Of a stretch of 64,000 bases of DNA, positions 48,264 through 60,206 are shown piece after piece. The DNA is from Tanytarsus gracilentus. Lineage: Eukaryota; Arthropoda; Insecta; Diptera; Chironomidae. The notes beneath the pieces are model-generated. The model was not told where the DNA came from, did no database searches, and saw only the letters and a list, made by a program, of their open reading frames with translations. Both the position numbers and the translations under genes were made by a program. Every line of letters begins with the position of its first letter. The stretch's first letter is position 1. The stretch lies in contig JAXRKN010000042.1 of assembly GCA_038502055.1 (NCBI GenBank), positions 4,634,001 through 4,698,000 on the forward strand, read 5' to 3'.

Positions 48264-48849
48264 CTAAAAATTATAATTTAGGTGTGGAGCACTTCATCTT
48301 GTGAATTCATTCGGACACTAAATGAACGTGGTATTGCCTGTCTTCAATATAGAGATCGTCTTGTGGTGAGCGGAAGCTCTGATAATTCAATTCGCCTATG
48401 GGACATTGAATGTGGAGCTTGTCTACGAGTCCTTGAAGGACACGAGGAATTAGTTTGTTGTATTCGCTTCGATTCAAAACGAATTGTGAGTGGAGCGTAT
48501 GATGGAAAAATCAAAGTGTGGGATCTTGTTGGTGCATTAGATCCACGAGCACAACCAACTCTCTCTGTATAAAAACATTAAATGTAAGCAGAAAAAATAT
48601 TACATATTGATTTGTTACCTATACTACTTTCTATTTTTTAAGGAACACACAGGCCGAGTATTTAGACTACAGTTTGATGAATTTCAAATTGTATCCAGCT
48701 CTCACGACGATACCATTCTCATATGGGACTTCTTGAATTATTCACAGGAGAGTACAGACTCTTCAGGAAGTAGGAATGTTAATAATAGTTCCTTAGCAAT
48801 GAATAATTCTACAAATGGTGACGCTTCTGCAGTTGCACGGAGTCCATAA

Positions 48850-49777
48850 CATTTTTGCATTTTTTGAGTCTCTTAAATAACATTTATGCAATCATCAACA
48901 GACAAAAATAATTGTTTTCTAAATCTTTCAGCAATGTAATGAATGTGATGATTTGATATTCTTTAATGATAAATTTATAATTTATATTTCAAAATAATGA
49001 GAATGGACCTATATAATAAAGGAGAAAATGCAGATCTATCATAAAATAAACTTATTGCATTATAATTCAAAACTTTAATGAACACACAGGCCGAGTATTT
49101 AGACTACAGCTTGACGAATTTCAAATTGTATCCAGCTCTCACGACGATACCATTCTCATATGGGACTTCTAGAATTATTCATAGGAGAGTACAGATTCTT
49201 CAGGAAGTTTTCAAAGCATTCAACAGTTAATTTTTTATTTTTTCCAAAACACTTCAACAGCTTTTAAAAACTTTTAAACCGTTAAAATTATAATATCCAT
49301 TTTTAAACTTTAATTTAATTATTTATATTTTTCTTAATATTCCAGGTCGTCACATTGGTTTGTTGTGGTCTACATTACAACTAAGTACATGAAAACACTG
49401 ATCCACATCATGTCATGCTCATCAATGGAACTTTTGTTGACTTCACAGTCATCTTGTTCGCTGAGTTTTAATTTTAAGAATTAAAAAATGAAAAATTTAA
49501 TTGAATTTTAATATTTTAGATCTTTTCTTAATAGTCTTTCGTTAATAATAGTTCCTTAGCAATGAATAATTCTACAAATGGTGACGCTTCTGCAGTTGCA
49601 CGGAGTCCATCTCGTAAATAACCTATATGCAATCATCAACAGACAAAAATAATTGTTTTCTAAATCTTTCAGCAATGCAATGAATGTGATGATTTGATAT
49701 TCTTTAATGATAAATTTATAATTTATATTTCAAAAAAATGAGAATGGACCTATATAATAAAGGAGAAAATGCAGATC
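48850..49777 (+). repeat. First units of the slimb 3'-end tandem array
   Basis: After copy B the sequence repeats only the last exons. There is a GRVFRLQLDEFQ-type exon piece at about 49080-49172 (ending in an in-frame TAG), the terminal exon RHIGLLWSTLQLST at about 49345-49391, 3' UTR, and then the NNSSLAMNNSTNGDASAVAR piece at about 49540-49617. In these units the exon is split in two halves that lie in the wrong order, as expected if the amplified unit begins inside the exon. No unit can code for a complete protein. Confidence 0.85.
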
Positions 49778-50814
49778 TAGGGTAAAGAGCCCTTTTTCCG
49801 TTATATTTTGCCAAAATATAAACTTTGAAGTCATAATTTGACACGTTAAAAGCAATAAATTTTCAATGTAAAAATTTATGCGCAAACTACATGTGTTGCC
49901 CTTTAATTTGATACCATTTTTATATTTTTCTGTCCACCGCATCATGGTTAAAAACATCAAAATATCTGAGCCCTATTGGCCGTTACAAAGATTCCTTATT
50001 TCGTTATGTTTTTTGACCTTATTTCGTTATGTTTTTTAAAAAAATTAATTTGAATAAGAAACTATGCCAAAAGTTGCAAGTTTTAGTGTTATTTCATTAA
50101 AATCATATTTGAAAACAAAATGCTAACAATTTTGAAGCATATCAAGCATGTGCTATACCTAAAATTAATTAAAACGTTTAAAATTAACCCATTAAACGTG
50201 TTTTTAATTGATTCTTTCTGCCAATTAAATGTTAAAAAATATTAAACTTGAAGCAATTTAATCATTGACTCAATTTCCAGTCTTGAGATTGATTGTATGC
50301 CTGATTTTCCGTCCGTACGTGTGTCCTCCACAGCAAAAACTCGGCTTCCTGAATATTTAGCGACTTAAAAAATTTTGCCAAATGAAAGCTCTTGAACTCT
50401 AGTTGTGATTTTATAAAAAAAAATGTCCAGCAATGCTACTCCATGTGGCCACAGACAGTCAGGATGTCCTTTTTCATGCTTTTTTATGTTAAGTTATAGC
50501 TTCATGTATCTCGTTGAACTCGTGATTACTCCAGCAATTCATTGGCTTTGATTATTTTTAGTTGTGTCCAACATGGACACGCAGTCATGTCATTAATGGC
50601 ATTTTTCAGAACTATGGCTTCATGTACCTCGTTGAACTCGTGATTGGACCAGGAATCAATTGGCATTGATGATTTTTGAGGAATGTCTTGGCTGTGCTGG
50701 AGTGCCACTCATATTCATTTTTTATGTCATTTGAATATTTTTTAAGTAATCACCATACAATAATGCCGGTATTTTATGAATTTCGTTTAATCAAAGGAAG
50801 TAAAGTGATGAGAC
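49778..50814. mobile_element. Insert with a degenerate inverted relative of the 43-codon repeat
   Basis: The array is interrupted at GCAGATCT. Most of the next kilobase is unknown AT-rich sequence. Between about 50520 and 50710 on the minus strand the peptide QKSSMPIDSWSNHEFNEVHE is coded, matching the repeat of the element at 47.3-48.0 kb. This is a decayed inverted copy. Confidence 0.6.
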
Positions 50815-51944
50815 AAAATAGTACGAACTTTTGTGAAAATTAAGTTTCGGTAATAGACTTTTAACAAAGATTAATAATGTTCTACTTGTTATATTTTTTA
50901 AATAATGCAATAAAAATACAGTTAATTGGCATTTCTCTTTTTTGCAAAAAATCATGTCTGATATCGACCATAGTTCCAAAAGTGGATTTTCTTTTACTAG
51001 CTGAAAATCAAATTTTGGGTCAGTTTGTCATGAAAACAACTTCTAAAAAATCTGCAAAAATTCACAGAGTTAGAATAGTTAATGAGCTGTTACTGACATA
51101 AGTTTTAAATTTTTTGGATCATCGGTTCCGCAAGATCCAGTGCCTCATATAAAATGCAGTTTTGAGCTCCCACTGTAGTTATTGTGCATCATATTTTGAA
51201 TATGACTTTAAAATCCAGTTTGTTGAGTAAATACCTATCTAACAATATACATATGTCTTGGGTATTGAGCTATTGCAAGCATAGGCGGAGGCAAAAACTG
51301 TCTACTGGATCTTTTTTTTGCCATCGGAACCAACAAGATCCAGCTGTACAGCCTTAATGGATGTGCTTTTAATATAAATTTTTTTTGCGGATTTAAGTTT
51401 TTCTAGTTCCAACGAATAAACTTTATGGACATTATATATGTTCTTGAAAACCTGGAAGTACAAGTTATTTTGAGCTTTCATCCAAATGACTTAATATTTG
51501 TATGAAGAAGTTTTAAATTTCATCTCTTTGATTTAAGACTTGAAATAACTTGTACTTCCAGATATTTAAGACCCATTTTAATTTTCATAAAGTTTGTTCC
51601 TTGCAATTAGAGGAACTCAAATCTGCAAAAAAATAAATTAAAAACACTTCCCTTAAGACTGTGCAGCTGGATCTTGTTGGTTCCGATGGCAAAAAAAAGA
51701 TCCAGTAGATAGTTTTTGCCTCCGCCTATGCTTGCAATAGCTCAAAACCCAAGACATACGTATATTGTTGGATAGGTATTTACTCAACAAACTGGATTTT
51801 AAAATCATATTCAAAATATGATGAACAATAACTACAGTGGGAGCTCAAAACTGCATTTTATATGAGGGACTGGATCTTGCGGAACCGATGATCCAAAAAA
51901 TTTAAAACTTTTTTCAGTAACAGCTCATTAACTATTCTAACACA
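50815..51944. repeat. Foldback element, copy 1 (right arm shortened)
   Basis: Sequence from about 51066 (GTTAGAATAGTTAATGAGCT) reappears as its reverse complement up to about 51940, with the centre near 51500 (CTGGAAGTACAAGTTATTT / AAATAACTTGTACTTCCAG). The arms are therefore about 430 bp and nearly perfect. GGATCATCGGTTCCGCAAGA and GCATAGGCGGAGGCAAAAAC lie in each arm. No open frame of note is present, so it is a foldback or large MITE-type element. Confidence 0.85.
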
Positions 51945-53187
51945 GTACGAACTTTTGTAAAAATTAAGTTTCGGTAATAGACTTTTAACAAAGATTAATA
52001 ATGTTCTACTTGTTATATTTTTTTAAATAATGCAATAAAAATACAGTTAATTGGCATTTCTCTTTTTTGCAAAAAATCATGTCTGATATCGACCATAGTT
52101 CCAAAAGTGGATTTTCTTTTACTAGCTGAAAATCAAATTTTGGGTCAGTTTGTCATGAAAACAACTTCTAAAAAATCTGCAAAAATTCACAGAGTTAGAA
52201 TAGTTAATGAGCTGTTACTGACATTAGTTTTATTTTTTTTGGATCATCGGTTCCGCAAAATCCAGTGCCTCATATAAAATGCAATTTTGAGCTCCAACTG
52301 TAGTTATTGTTCATTATATTTTGAAAATGACTTTAAAATCCAGTTTGTTGAGTAAATACCTATCTAACAATATACATATGTCTTGGGTATTGAGCTATTG
52401 CAAGCATAGGCGGAGGCAAAAACTGTCTACTGGATCTTTTTTTTTTGCCATCGGAACCAACAAGATCCAGCTGTACAGCTTAAATGGATGTGCTTTTAAT
52501 ATAAATTTTTTTTGTGGATTTAAGTTCTTCTAGTTCCAACGAATAAACTTTATGGACATTATATATGTTCTTGAAAACCTGGAAGTACAAGTTATTTTGA
52601 GCTTTCATCCAAATGACTTAATATTTGTATGAAGAAGTTTTAAATTTCATCTCTTTGATTTAAGACTTGAAATAACTTGTACTTCCAGATATTTAAGACC
52701 CATTTTAATTTTCATAAAGTTTGTTCCTTGCAATTAGAGGAACTCAAATCTGCAAAAAAAATAAATTAAAAAAACTTCCCTTAAGACTGTGCAGCTGGAT
52801 CTTGTTGGTTCCGATGGCAAAAAAAAGATCCAGTAGATAGTTTTTGCCTCCGCCTATGCTTGCAATAGCTTAAAACCCAAGACATACGTATATTGTTGGA
52901 TAGGTATTTACTCAAAAAACTGGATTTTAAAATCATATTCAAAATATGATGAACAATAACTACAGTGGGAGCTCAAAATTGCATTTTATATGAGGGACTG
53001 GATCTTGCGGAACCGATGATCCAAAAAATTTAAAACTTTTATCAGTAACAGCTCATTAACTATTCTAACTCTGTGAATTTTTGCAGATTTTTTAGAAGTT
53101 GTTTTCATGACAAACTGACCCAAAATTTGATTTTCAGCTAGTAAAAGAAAATCCACTTTTGGAACTATGGTCGATATCAGACCAAGG
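51945..53187. repeat. Foldback element, copy 2 (full-length hairpin)
   Basis: This is a direct duplicate of the preceding element with both arms complete. The sequence from about 52083 (TGATATCGACCATAGTTCCA) is matched in reverse complement at about 53180. Arms of about 545 bp meet near 52630. If transcribed, the RNA would fold into a very long double-stranded hairpin. The duplication with copy 1 is close to identical, indicating a recent event. Confidence 0.85.
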
Positions 53188-55874
53188 CATTATTTTTTCC
53201 AAAACCCTTCAACAGCTTTTAAAAACTTTTAAACCGTTAAAATTATAATATCCATTTTTAAACTTTAATTTAATTATTTATATTTTTCTTAATATTCCAG
53301 GTCGTCACATAGGTTTGTTGTGGACTACATTACAACTCGGTACATGAAAACACTGATCCACATCATGTCATGCTCATCAATGGAACTTTTGTTGACTTCA
53401 CAGTCATCTTGATTGCCTTGTTCGCTGAGTTTTAATTTTAAGAATTAAAAAATGAAAAATTTAATTGAATTTTCAATATTTTAGATCTTTTCTTAATAGT
53501 CTTTCGTTAATAATAGTTCCTTAGCAATGAATAATTCTACAAATAGTGACGCTTCTGCAGTTGCACGGAGTCCATCTCGTAAATAACCTTTATGCAATCA
53601 TCAACAGATAAAAATAATTGTTTTCTAAATCTTTCAGCAATGGAATGGATGTGATGATTTGATAATCTTTAATGATATATTTATAATTTATATTTCAAAA
53701 AAATGAGAATCGACCTATATAATAAAGGAGAAAATGCAGATCTATCATAAAATAAACTTATTGCAATTATAATTCAAAACTTTAATGAACACAAAGGCCG
53801 AGTATTTAGACTACAGTTTGATGAATTTCAAATTGTATCCAGCTCTCACGACGATACCATTCTCATATGGGACTTCTTGAATTATTCATAGGAGAGTACA
53901 GACTCTTCAGGAAGTTTTCAAAGCATTCAACAGTTAATTTTTTATTTTTCCAAAACACTTCAACAGATTTTAAAAACTTTTAAACCGTTAAAATTATAAT
54001 ATCCATTTTTAAACTTTAATTTAATTATTTATATTTTTCTTAATATTCCAGGTCGTCACATAGGTTTGTTGTGGACTACATTACAACTAGGTACATGAAA
54101 ACACTGATCCACATCATGTCATGCTCATCAATGGAACTTTTGTTGACTTCACAGTCATCTTGATTGCCTTGTTCGCTGATTTTTAATTTTAAGAATTAAA
54201 AAATGAAAAATTTAATTGAAATTAACAAATAATGACGCTTCTGCAGTTGCACGGAGTCCATCTCGTAAATAACCTTTATGCAATCATCAACAGACAAAAA
54301 TAATTGTTTTCTAAATCTTTCAGCAATGGAATGGATGTGATGATTTGATAATCTTTAATGATATATTTATATTTTATATTTCAAAAAAATGAGAATCGAC
54401 CTATATAATAAAGGAGAAAATGCAGATCTATCATAAAATAAACTTATTGCAATTATAATTCAAAACTTTAATGAACACACAGGCCGAGTAACGGCGTCCA
54501 TCTTGTAAATAACCTTTATGCAATCATCAACAGACAAAAATAATTGTTTTCTAAATCTTTCAGCAATGGAATGAATGTGATGATTTGATATTCTTTAATG
54601 ATAAATTTATAATTTATATTTCAAAAAAAATGAGAATCGACCTATATAATAAAGGTATAAGGCAATTATAATTCAAAACTTTAATGAACACAAAGGCCGA
54701 CTATTTAGACTACAGTTTGATGAATTTCAAATTGTATCAAGTTCTCACAACGATACCATTCTCATATGGGACTTCTTGAATTATTCATAGGAGAGTACAG
54801 ACTCTTCTAGAAGTTTTCAAAGCATTCAACAGTTAATGTTTCATTTTTCCAAAACCCTTCAACAGCTTTTAAAAACTTTTAAACCGTTAAAATTATAATA
54901 TCCATTTTTAAACTTTAATTTAATTATTTATATTTTTCTTAATATTCCAGGTCGTCACATTGGTTTGTTGTGGTCTACATTACAACTCGGTACATGAAAA
55001 CACTGATCCACATCATGTCATGCTCATCAATGGAACTTTTGTTGACTTCACAGTCATCTTGATTGCTTTGTTCGCTGAGTTTTAATTTTAAGAATTAAAA
55101 AATGAAAAATTTAATTGAATTTTCAATATTTTAGATCTTTTCTTAATAGTCTTTCGTTAATAATAGTTCCTTAGCAATGAATAATTCTACAAATAGTGAC
55201 GCTTCTGCAGTTGCACGGAGTCCATCTCGTAAATAACCTTTATGCAATCATCAACATATAAAAATAATTGTTTTCTAAATCTTTCAGCAATGGAATGGAT
55301 GTGATGATTTGATAATCTTTAATGATATATTTATAATTTATATTTCAAAAAAATGAGAATCGACCTATATAATAAAGGAGAAAATGCAGATCTATCATAA
55401 AATAAACTTATTGCAATTATAATTCAAAACTTTAATGAACACAAAGGCCGAGTATTTAGACTACAGTTTGATGAATTTCAAATTGTATCCAGCTCTCACG
55501 ACGATACCATTCTCATATGGGACTTCTTGAATTATTCATAGGAGAGTACAGACTCTTCTAGAAGTTTTCAAAGCATTCAACAGTTTATTTTTTATTTTTT
55601 CCAAAACCCTTCAACAGCTTTTAAAAACTTTTAAACCGTTAAAATTATAATATCCATTTTTAAACTTTAATTTAATTATTTATATTTTTCTTAATATTCC
55701 AGGTCGTCACATTGGTTTGTTGTGGACTACATTACAACTAGGGACATGAAAACACTGATCCACATCATGTCATGCTCATCAATGGAACTTTTGTTGACTT
55801 CACAGTCATCTTGATTGCCTTGTTCGCTGATTTTTAATTTTAAGAATTAAAAAATGAAAAATTTAATTGAAATT
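53188..55874 (+). repeat. Slimb 3'-end tandem array, middle block
   Basis: At least three further units, all in the same orientation, follow the foldbacks. The terminal-exon mark GGTCGTCACAT(A/T)GGTTTG appears at about 53301, 54052, 54950 and 55703. The exon piece with GATGAATTTCAAATTGTATC appears at about 53819, 54718 and 55470. The GACGCTTCTGCAGTTGCACG piece appears at about 53550, 54235 and 55198. Unit spacing is about 740-900 bp. Some units have internal deletions. The unit exon carries a TAG where copies A and B have CAG (LNYS then stop). Confidence 0.85.
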
Positions 55875-55887
55875 AACAAATAGTGAC

Positions 55888-56389
55888 TGAGCATGAGAGT
55901 GGCAGTAAGGACTGTCCTCGAAGGAAAGTGTTAGAGAAAAAAGTTCAGCAAGTCAATCGGCAGATTCGGAAAAAGTCGTATGCTGAAATGTTAAAGGAAC
56001 TTGACCCCGAAAATGTCATGCCAAATGAGATTTCTCCTGATGTGAGCTTTCCACCCTTGCAATTTCCATCGCGAAAAAGAATGGCTGAAGAGAGACGATT
56101 GCAAAATGATGCAAGTCAAAGCAATTCACCCGAAAGAAAGAGGAGAACTCCTACAGATCGAAACACCGATCGAGAGCCGCCTCCGGGATTCCAAAGAGAA
56201 CCACAGGAAAAAAATGAATTTGCGGACATGATTGTCGATTGCATATTATCAGTGGTAAATGAGTTGGGTCTTCCTCAATTTGTGTTGGAAATTTTAAACA
56301 ATAAGGTCATCCCTTATATCTACAAACTCACGGTTAAAATGACAGACTCAGTTTCAGCAAAATTTAATCTTTCCCAATGGCTCAATTAA
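55888..56389 (+). pseudogene. LINE ORF1 (gag-like), C-terminal part only
   Basis: About 166 residues of an ORF1 remain. The first residues (GSKDCPRRK) look like the last Cys of a CCHC zinc knuckle. The rest is charged and Pro-rich (SPERKRRTPTDR, REPPPGFQ) and ends in a hydrophobic helix. Everything upstream, including the start codon, was lost by 5' truncation. Its stop overlaps the start of ORF2 by 13 nt. Confidence 0.75.
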
Positions 56390-59300
56390 GCGGAATAAAA
56401 ATTATCCAGTGGAATTGTAGAAGTATTCAAAACAAACTCGGCACTCTAAGTGAACTGTGTGATATGCATAGAACAGATGTGATATTTTTAAGCGAAACAT
56501 TTCTGGATAATTCTAAAAAAATCCTGATTTACGATTTTAACACAATTAGAAATGATCGCGACTCACGAGGAGGGGGTGTCGCTATTGCTATCAGGAAAAA
56601 ATTTAATTTCGACAAGATTAATTTTACTGCAATATCATCTTCTACAATCGAAATTGTAGGAATAAAAATTAATTTTAAAAATGGAAAATTTTTAAATCTC
56701 GCAAGTGTCTACATCGCTCCCAATGCAAAAATCTCAGCTGCTCATCTCGATTCAATCTTTTCAAATCTACAAAAACCATTCATTGTAGGAGGCGATTTTA
56801 ATGCACATTCAACGGAATGGGGCTGTCTAATGGACTCAAATAAAGGAGATATAATTTTAGAATCGGTGGACAGACATGGCGCAGCATTTTTAAATGATGG
56901 ATCTTATACGAGACCGCAACCATTGCCACTTGTTTCGTCAGCGATAGATTTGACTATTGTAAACTCGGAAATTGCACTGGACTGTGAATGGAAAGTCACA
57001 AATGGAACTTTTGGAAGTGATCACTGTCCAATTGTGATAAAATTAAATTTCGGAGAAAATTACAGGATCACGACTAATGCGACGGTCACATCTCACAATA
57101 AATTAAAAAATTTTTTGGAGGATGAAAATTTCATGGAAACAAAAATGAGGAATGTAAGAGATTTTGAAGGCTTCTCAGAATGCTTAAGAGAGATAAGAAG
57201 AAATTCGGAGGTGATAATTCCAGCCAGATATGTGAGGGTTCGAAAACCTTGGTGGAATGAAAAATGTAGTCTGGCACTTGCGAAAGTTATAAGAATGTCA
57301 AGAGCTTTTAATGCCAATGGATCGAGGGAAAAATATGACGAGAAAATAAATGCAGAGAAAGATTTTAAAAAAATCAAAAAAGTCGCAAAGAGAGAAGGAT
57401 GGAAAGCATATTGTGGGAAATTGTCGAGAGAAACTTCAGTTTCAGAGATATGGAAGATGGCAAAATTCTTTAAAACTGGAAATAACCCCAACTATGGCAA
57501 TGACACACATTTAAATTGGATGGAGGAATTCGTTAACAAAAATTCGCCACAATTCCCCCTTAACAATATCGATTTTAAGGAGCTCGCCGAGAATTCATCA
57601 TGTAAAATTGATTTAAGAATTAATTTAAAAGAGGTCAAGGAGGGAATCAGAAACCTAAAAAAGTCAGCCACTGGACCGGATGATATCAATAATAACTTGT
57701 TGAAACTATTACCAGAGTGCGCAGTTAGAAAACTAACTGAATGTTTCAATCAGATCATTGAGACATGTGAAATTCCAGAAGAATGGAGGGAATGTCGTGT
57801 TATAGCATTGCAAAAACCCTTAAAACCTCTTAATGATGTAAATTCTAAGCGGCCAATATCAATTTTCAACAAGATAAGAAGATTGTTCGAATCGCTACTC
57901 ATTAAAAAAATCGACAAATGGGCGGAATTAGGAGATAAACTCTCTGAATCCCAATTTGGATTTAGGAGAGGCAAGGGTGTCAGAGATGCTGTTGCAATTC
58001 TTATGTCGGACATTAAAATTGCGTTTGCAAACAAAAAAATTGTTCCAGCTGTACTTTTGGATGTTAAGGCAGCATACGATAATGTGAATGTGGAAATTTT
58101 CATTAAAAATTTGAATGAAATGGGTGCTTCAAAAAAAGTTTGTGAATTATTATGGAACTTGATGCATACACGAGTGAATCGGTATGAGGCGAATGGCAAT
58201 ATTATAGCAACAACAACCTCACACATTGGAATCGCACAGGGTCTTCCGTCATCCCCAATCGAATTCAACTTATCAATCTCAAAAATTGGTAATTATTTAG
58301 AAAATGGAGTAAAATGCATTCAATTAGCTGACGATGTAATTTTATATTGCGAAACTAATAATATTGATGATGCAAGAAAAGCATTAAACAACACGATTGA
58401 GAAATTAGTAAAATATATGGAAAGCGTAGGTCTGACATACTCAGAGGAAAAATCAGAATGCATTGTGTTTTCGAAGAAACATAAAGATACAAAATGCGAT
58501 ATTTTTGTGAATAGGAAGAAAATTAATCAAGTCACGGAAGTTCGATACTTGGGAATTAATTTAGATAGAAAGCTGCTAATGACGTCACACATAAACAAAG
58601 TAGCGACGACAGCTAATAAAACGGTCAACATTATCAGGTCGATGGCGGGTGTCAAATGGGGCTCTGATCCTCGATGCCTGGAGTTGTTATATAAAGGATG
58701 TACAAGGAGTAAAATTGAATTTTGCTCATTCGTGTACCCTGATAAAAATGCGATGAAAAAATTAGACAGAATTCAATGGAAAGCATGTCGGGCTATCACA
58801 GGATGCATGAGCTCGACCCCCACAAATGCACTAGAAATATTAACTGCCTTACCACCGTTAAAAAGAAGATTTGAGAAATTAAATTTTAGTTTCTGTTGCA
58901 TTCTAAGGTCACAGCCCCAACACCCTATGAATGACAAAATCAAAATCATGAGGGAGAAAAACATCAATTTTATGAGTTTCAATGTCGGCAAGGTGTTCGA
59001 AATTGAAAATTTCCCATTCCACACAAAAAACGAGTGGAAAAAGGTGACGATTGACTGGCACATGAAATTGAATGTAGGCAACAAAAGTGAAGAATCGGCA
59101 ATGGTCATTAAAGCAAAGTTTGAAGAATTGATGGCCACTAAATACTCGAATTTCAAAAAAATATTCACGGATGGCTCAAAGGATGTAAATTCAACATCAG
59201 CAGCATTTTATGAACCAAATGGATGCACTAAGAAGATATAATTCCAAGAAGAGCAGTCGATATTTGTGGCTGAGTGCTATGGTTTACTTTGTGCCATCGT

Positions 59301-60036
59301 TCACCATCAAGAACATCACACAAGCGAAAAAAAACTTTGCGTTATAACCGATAGTCAGTCGGTTGTGATTGCTCTCGAAAATGCCAAAAATAATTATAAG
59401 ACTCATCACTTAATTGGAAAATTAAGAAATGAAGTGGATAAGATGATTGAGAAAGGCATCGAGATTACTGTCATCTGGGCTCCTTCCCATTCTCAAATCA
59501 TGGGAAATGAGAGAGCGGATGTTTTAGCAAAAGAAGCGCATAACACCCCAGATGAGCATGTGGATATTCCAAAAAATCATAAAGATGCTGCAAGCGATTA
59601 TAAAAATATAGTCTTAAAAAATTGGCAAAAGGAATGGAGAGAAAGTGATAAAGGAAGATTTTGTCATTCAATAATTCCAAAAGTCTCAAAAATACACTGG
59701 TTCAAAGACACAGATTTTTCGAGAACGGAAATTGTCTTTTGGAATCGCATTATCACCAATCACACTCGATGTCGTCAATCCCTCTTTCGATTCAAAATTG
59801 TGGATCACCCAATGTGTGAATGCAAAAAAAACTTTCAAACCGTCGATCACGTCCTATTTGAATGTGCAATTACAAGCTCCAACGATGTGAAACAAAAACT
59901 CAGAGACCTTGGTTATCATCCACCCTGGTTTATTCGTGACATAGTGGCACTCGAAATTCATAAAATCGAAAAAAACGCAATGAGATTAATTAGTGAAAAG
60001 ATGGCAGAAGAATTGCTCAAAAAAGGAATCATTTAA
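56377..60036 (+). pseudogene. LINE ORF2: endonuclease, reverse transcriptase and RNase H, with one nonsense codon
   Basis: Reading in one frame, 1,219 codons are open except for a TAA at 59239-59241. Domains in order are an AP-type endonuclease (IIQWNCRSIQNK, LSETFL, GGDFNAHSTEWG, SDHCPIVIKL; about residues 1-230), reverse transcriptase (TGPDDINNNLL, FGFRRGKG, LLDVKAAYDNV, GLPSSPIEFNL, LADDVILYC; about 410-720), RNase H (FTDGSKD, AECYGLLCA, ITDSQSVV, WAPSHSQIMGNERAD; about 925-1060) and a C-terminal CxC...HxxxxxC zinc motif (CECKKNFQTVDHVLFEC). The stop separates the RNase H FTDGSKD block from the remainder. It is otherwise undamaged, so insertion was recent. Confidence 0.9.
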
Positions 60037-60206
60037 AAAATAAAAGAATGAAAAAATCAATAAATCACACTATAAAATAATCGGCAAAACTGGTGAAAAC
60101 CTCGTTGCCTATCTTGCATCTTGGAAAAAGAGCCACAAAAGGTTTAACAAGTAACGCGAGATAAACATTTGAAGAAAGAAGAAGAAGAAGAAGAACAAAT
60201 AGTGAC

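Larger units (their letters stand above)
46325..48849 (+). pseudogene. slmb: Slimb (beta-TrCP) partial copy B, broken and interrupted by an element
   Basis: Exon remnants lie at 46325-46522, 46574-46753, 46816-47007, 47065-47212, 48282-48572 and 48649-48849, with consensus splice borders. They cover the region just after the F-box (SKEWNRVISEGMLWKK) through the WD40 propeller (GVYCLQYDDNKIVSGLRDN, GSSDSTVRVWDV) to NSTNGDASAVARSP. One extra A after MLWKK shifts the frame. The GGAG insertion near 47203, the RTLNERG deletion and the TLSV stop are shared with copy A, so they predate the duplication that made the two. A 1-kb element sits in the fifth intron. The first part of the gene is missing, so no functional ligase subunit can come from here. 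Confidence 0.88.
55875..60206 (+). mobile_element. Non-LTR retrotransposon (I-like LINE), 5'-truncated, with 13-bp target-site duplication
   Basis: The insert is flanked by AACAAATAGTGAC at 55875-55887 and again at 60194-60206, a perfect 13-bp duplication. It lies within the slimb array unit and has a GAA-rich 3' tail at about 60174-60193. It encodes the end of an ORF1 and a near-complete ORF2 with endonuclease, reverse transcriptase and RNase H. The RNase H domain and the tail of short repeats point to the I group or a relative. The 5' end stops inside ORF1, as is usual for target-primed insertion. Confidence 0.92.

Noticed and set aside
52321..52533. 70-codon frame within the foldback element
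   Set aside because: It is an arm of an inverted repeat; the same sequence in copy 1 has a different frame and no coding signal.
57093..59168. Several minus-strand frames across the LINE
   Set aside because: They are shadows of the plus-strand ORF2, whose endonuclease, reverse transcriptase and RNase H motifs are clear.
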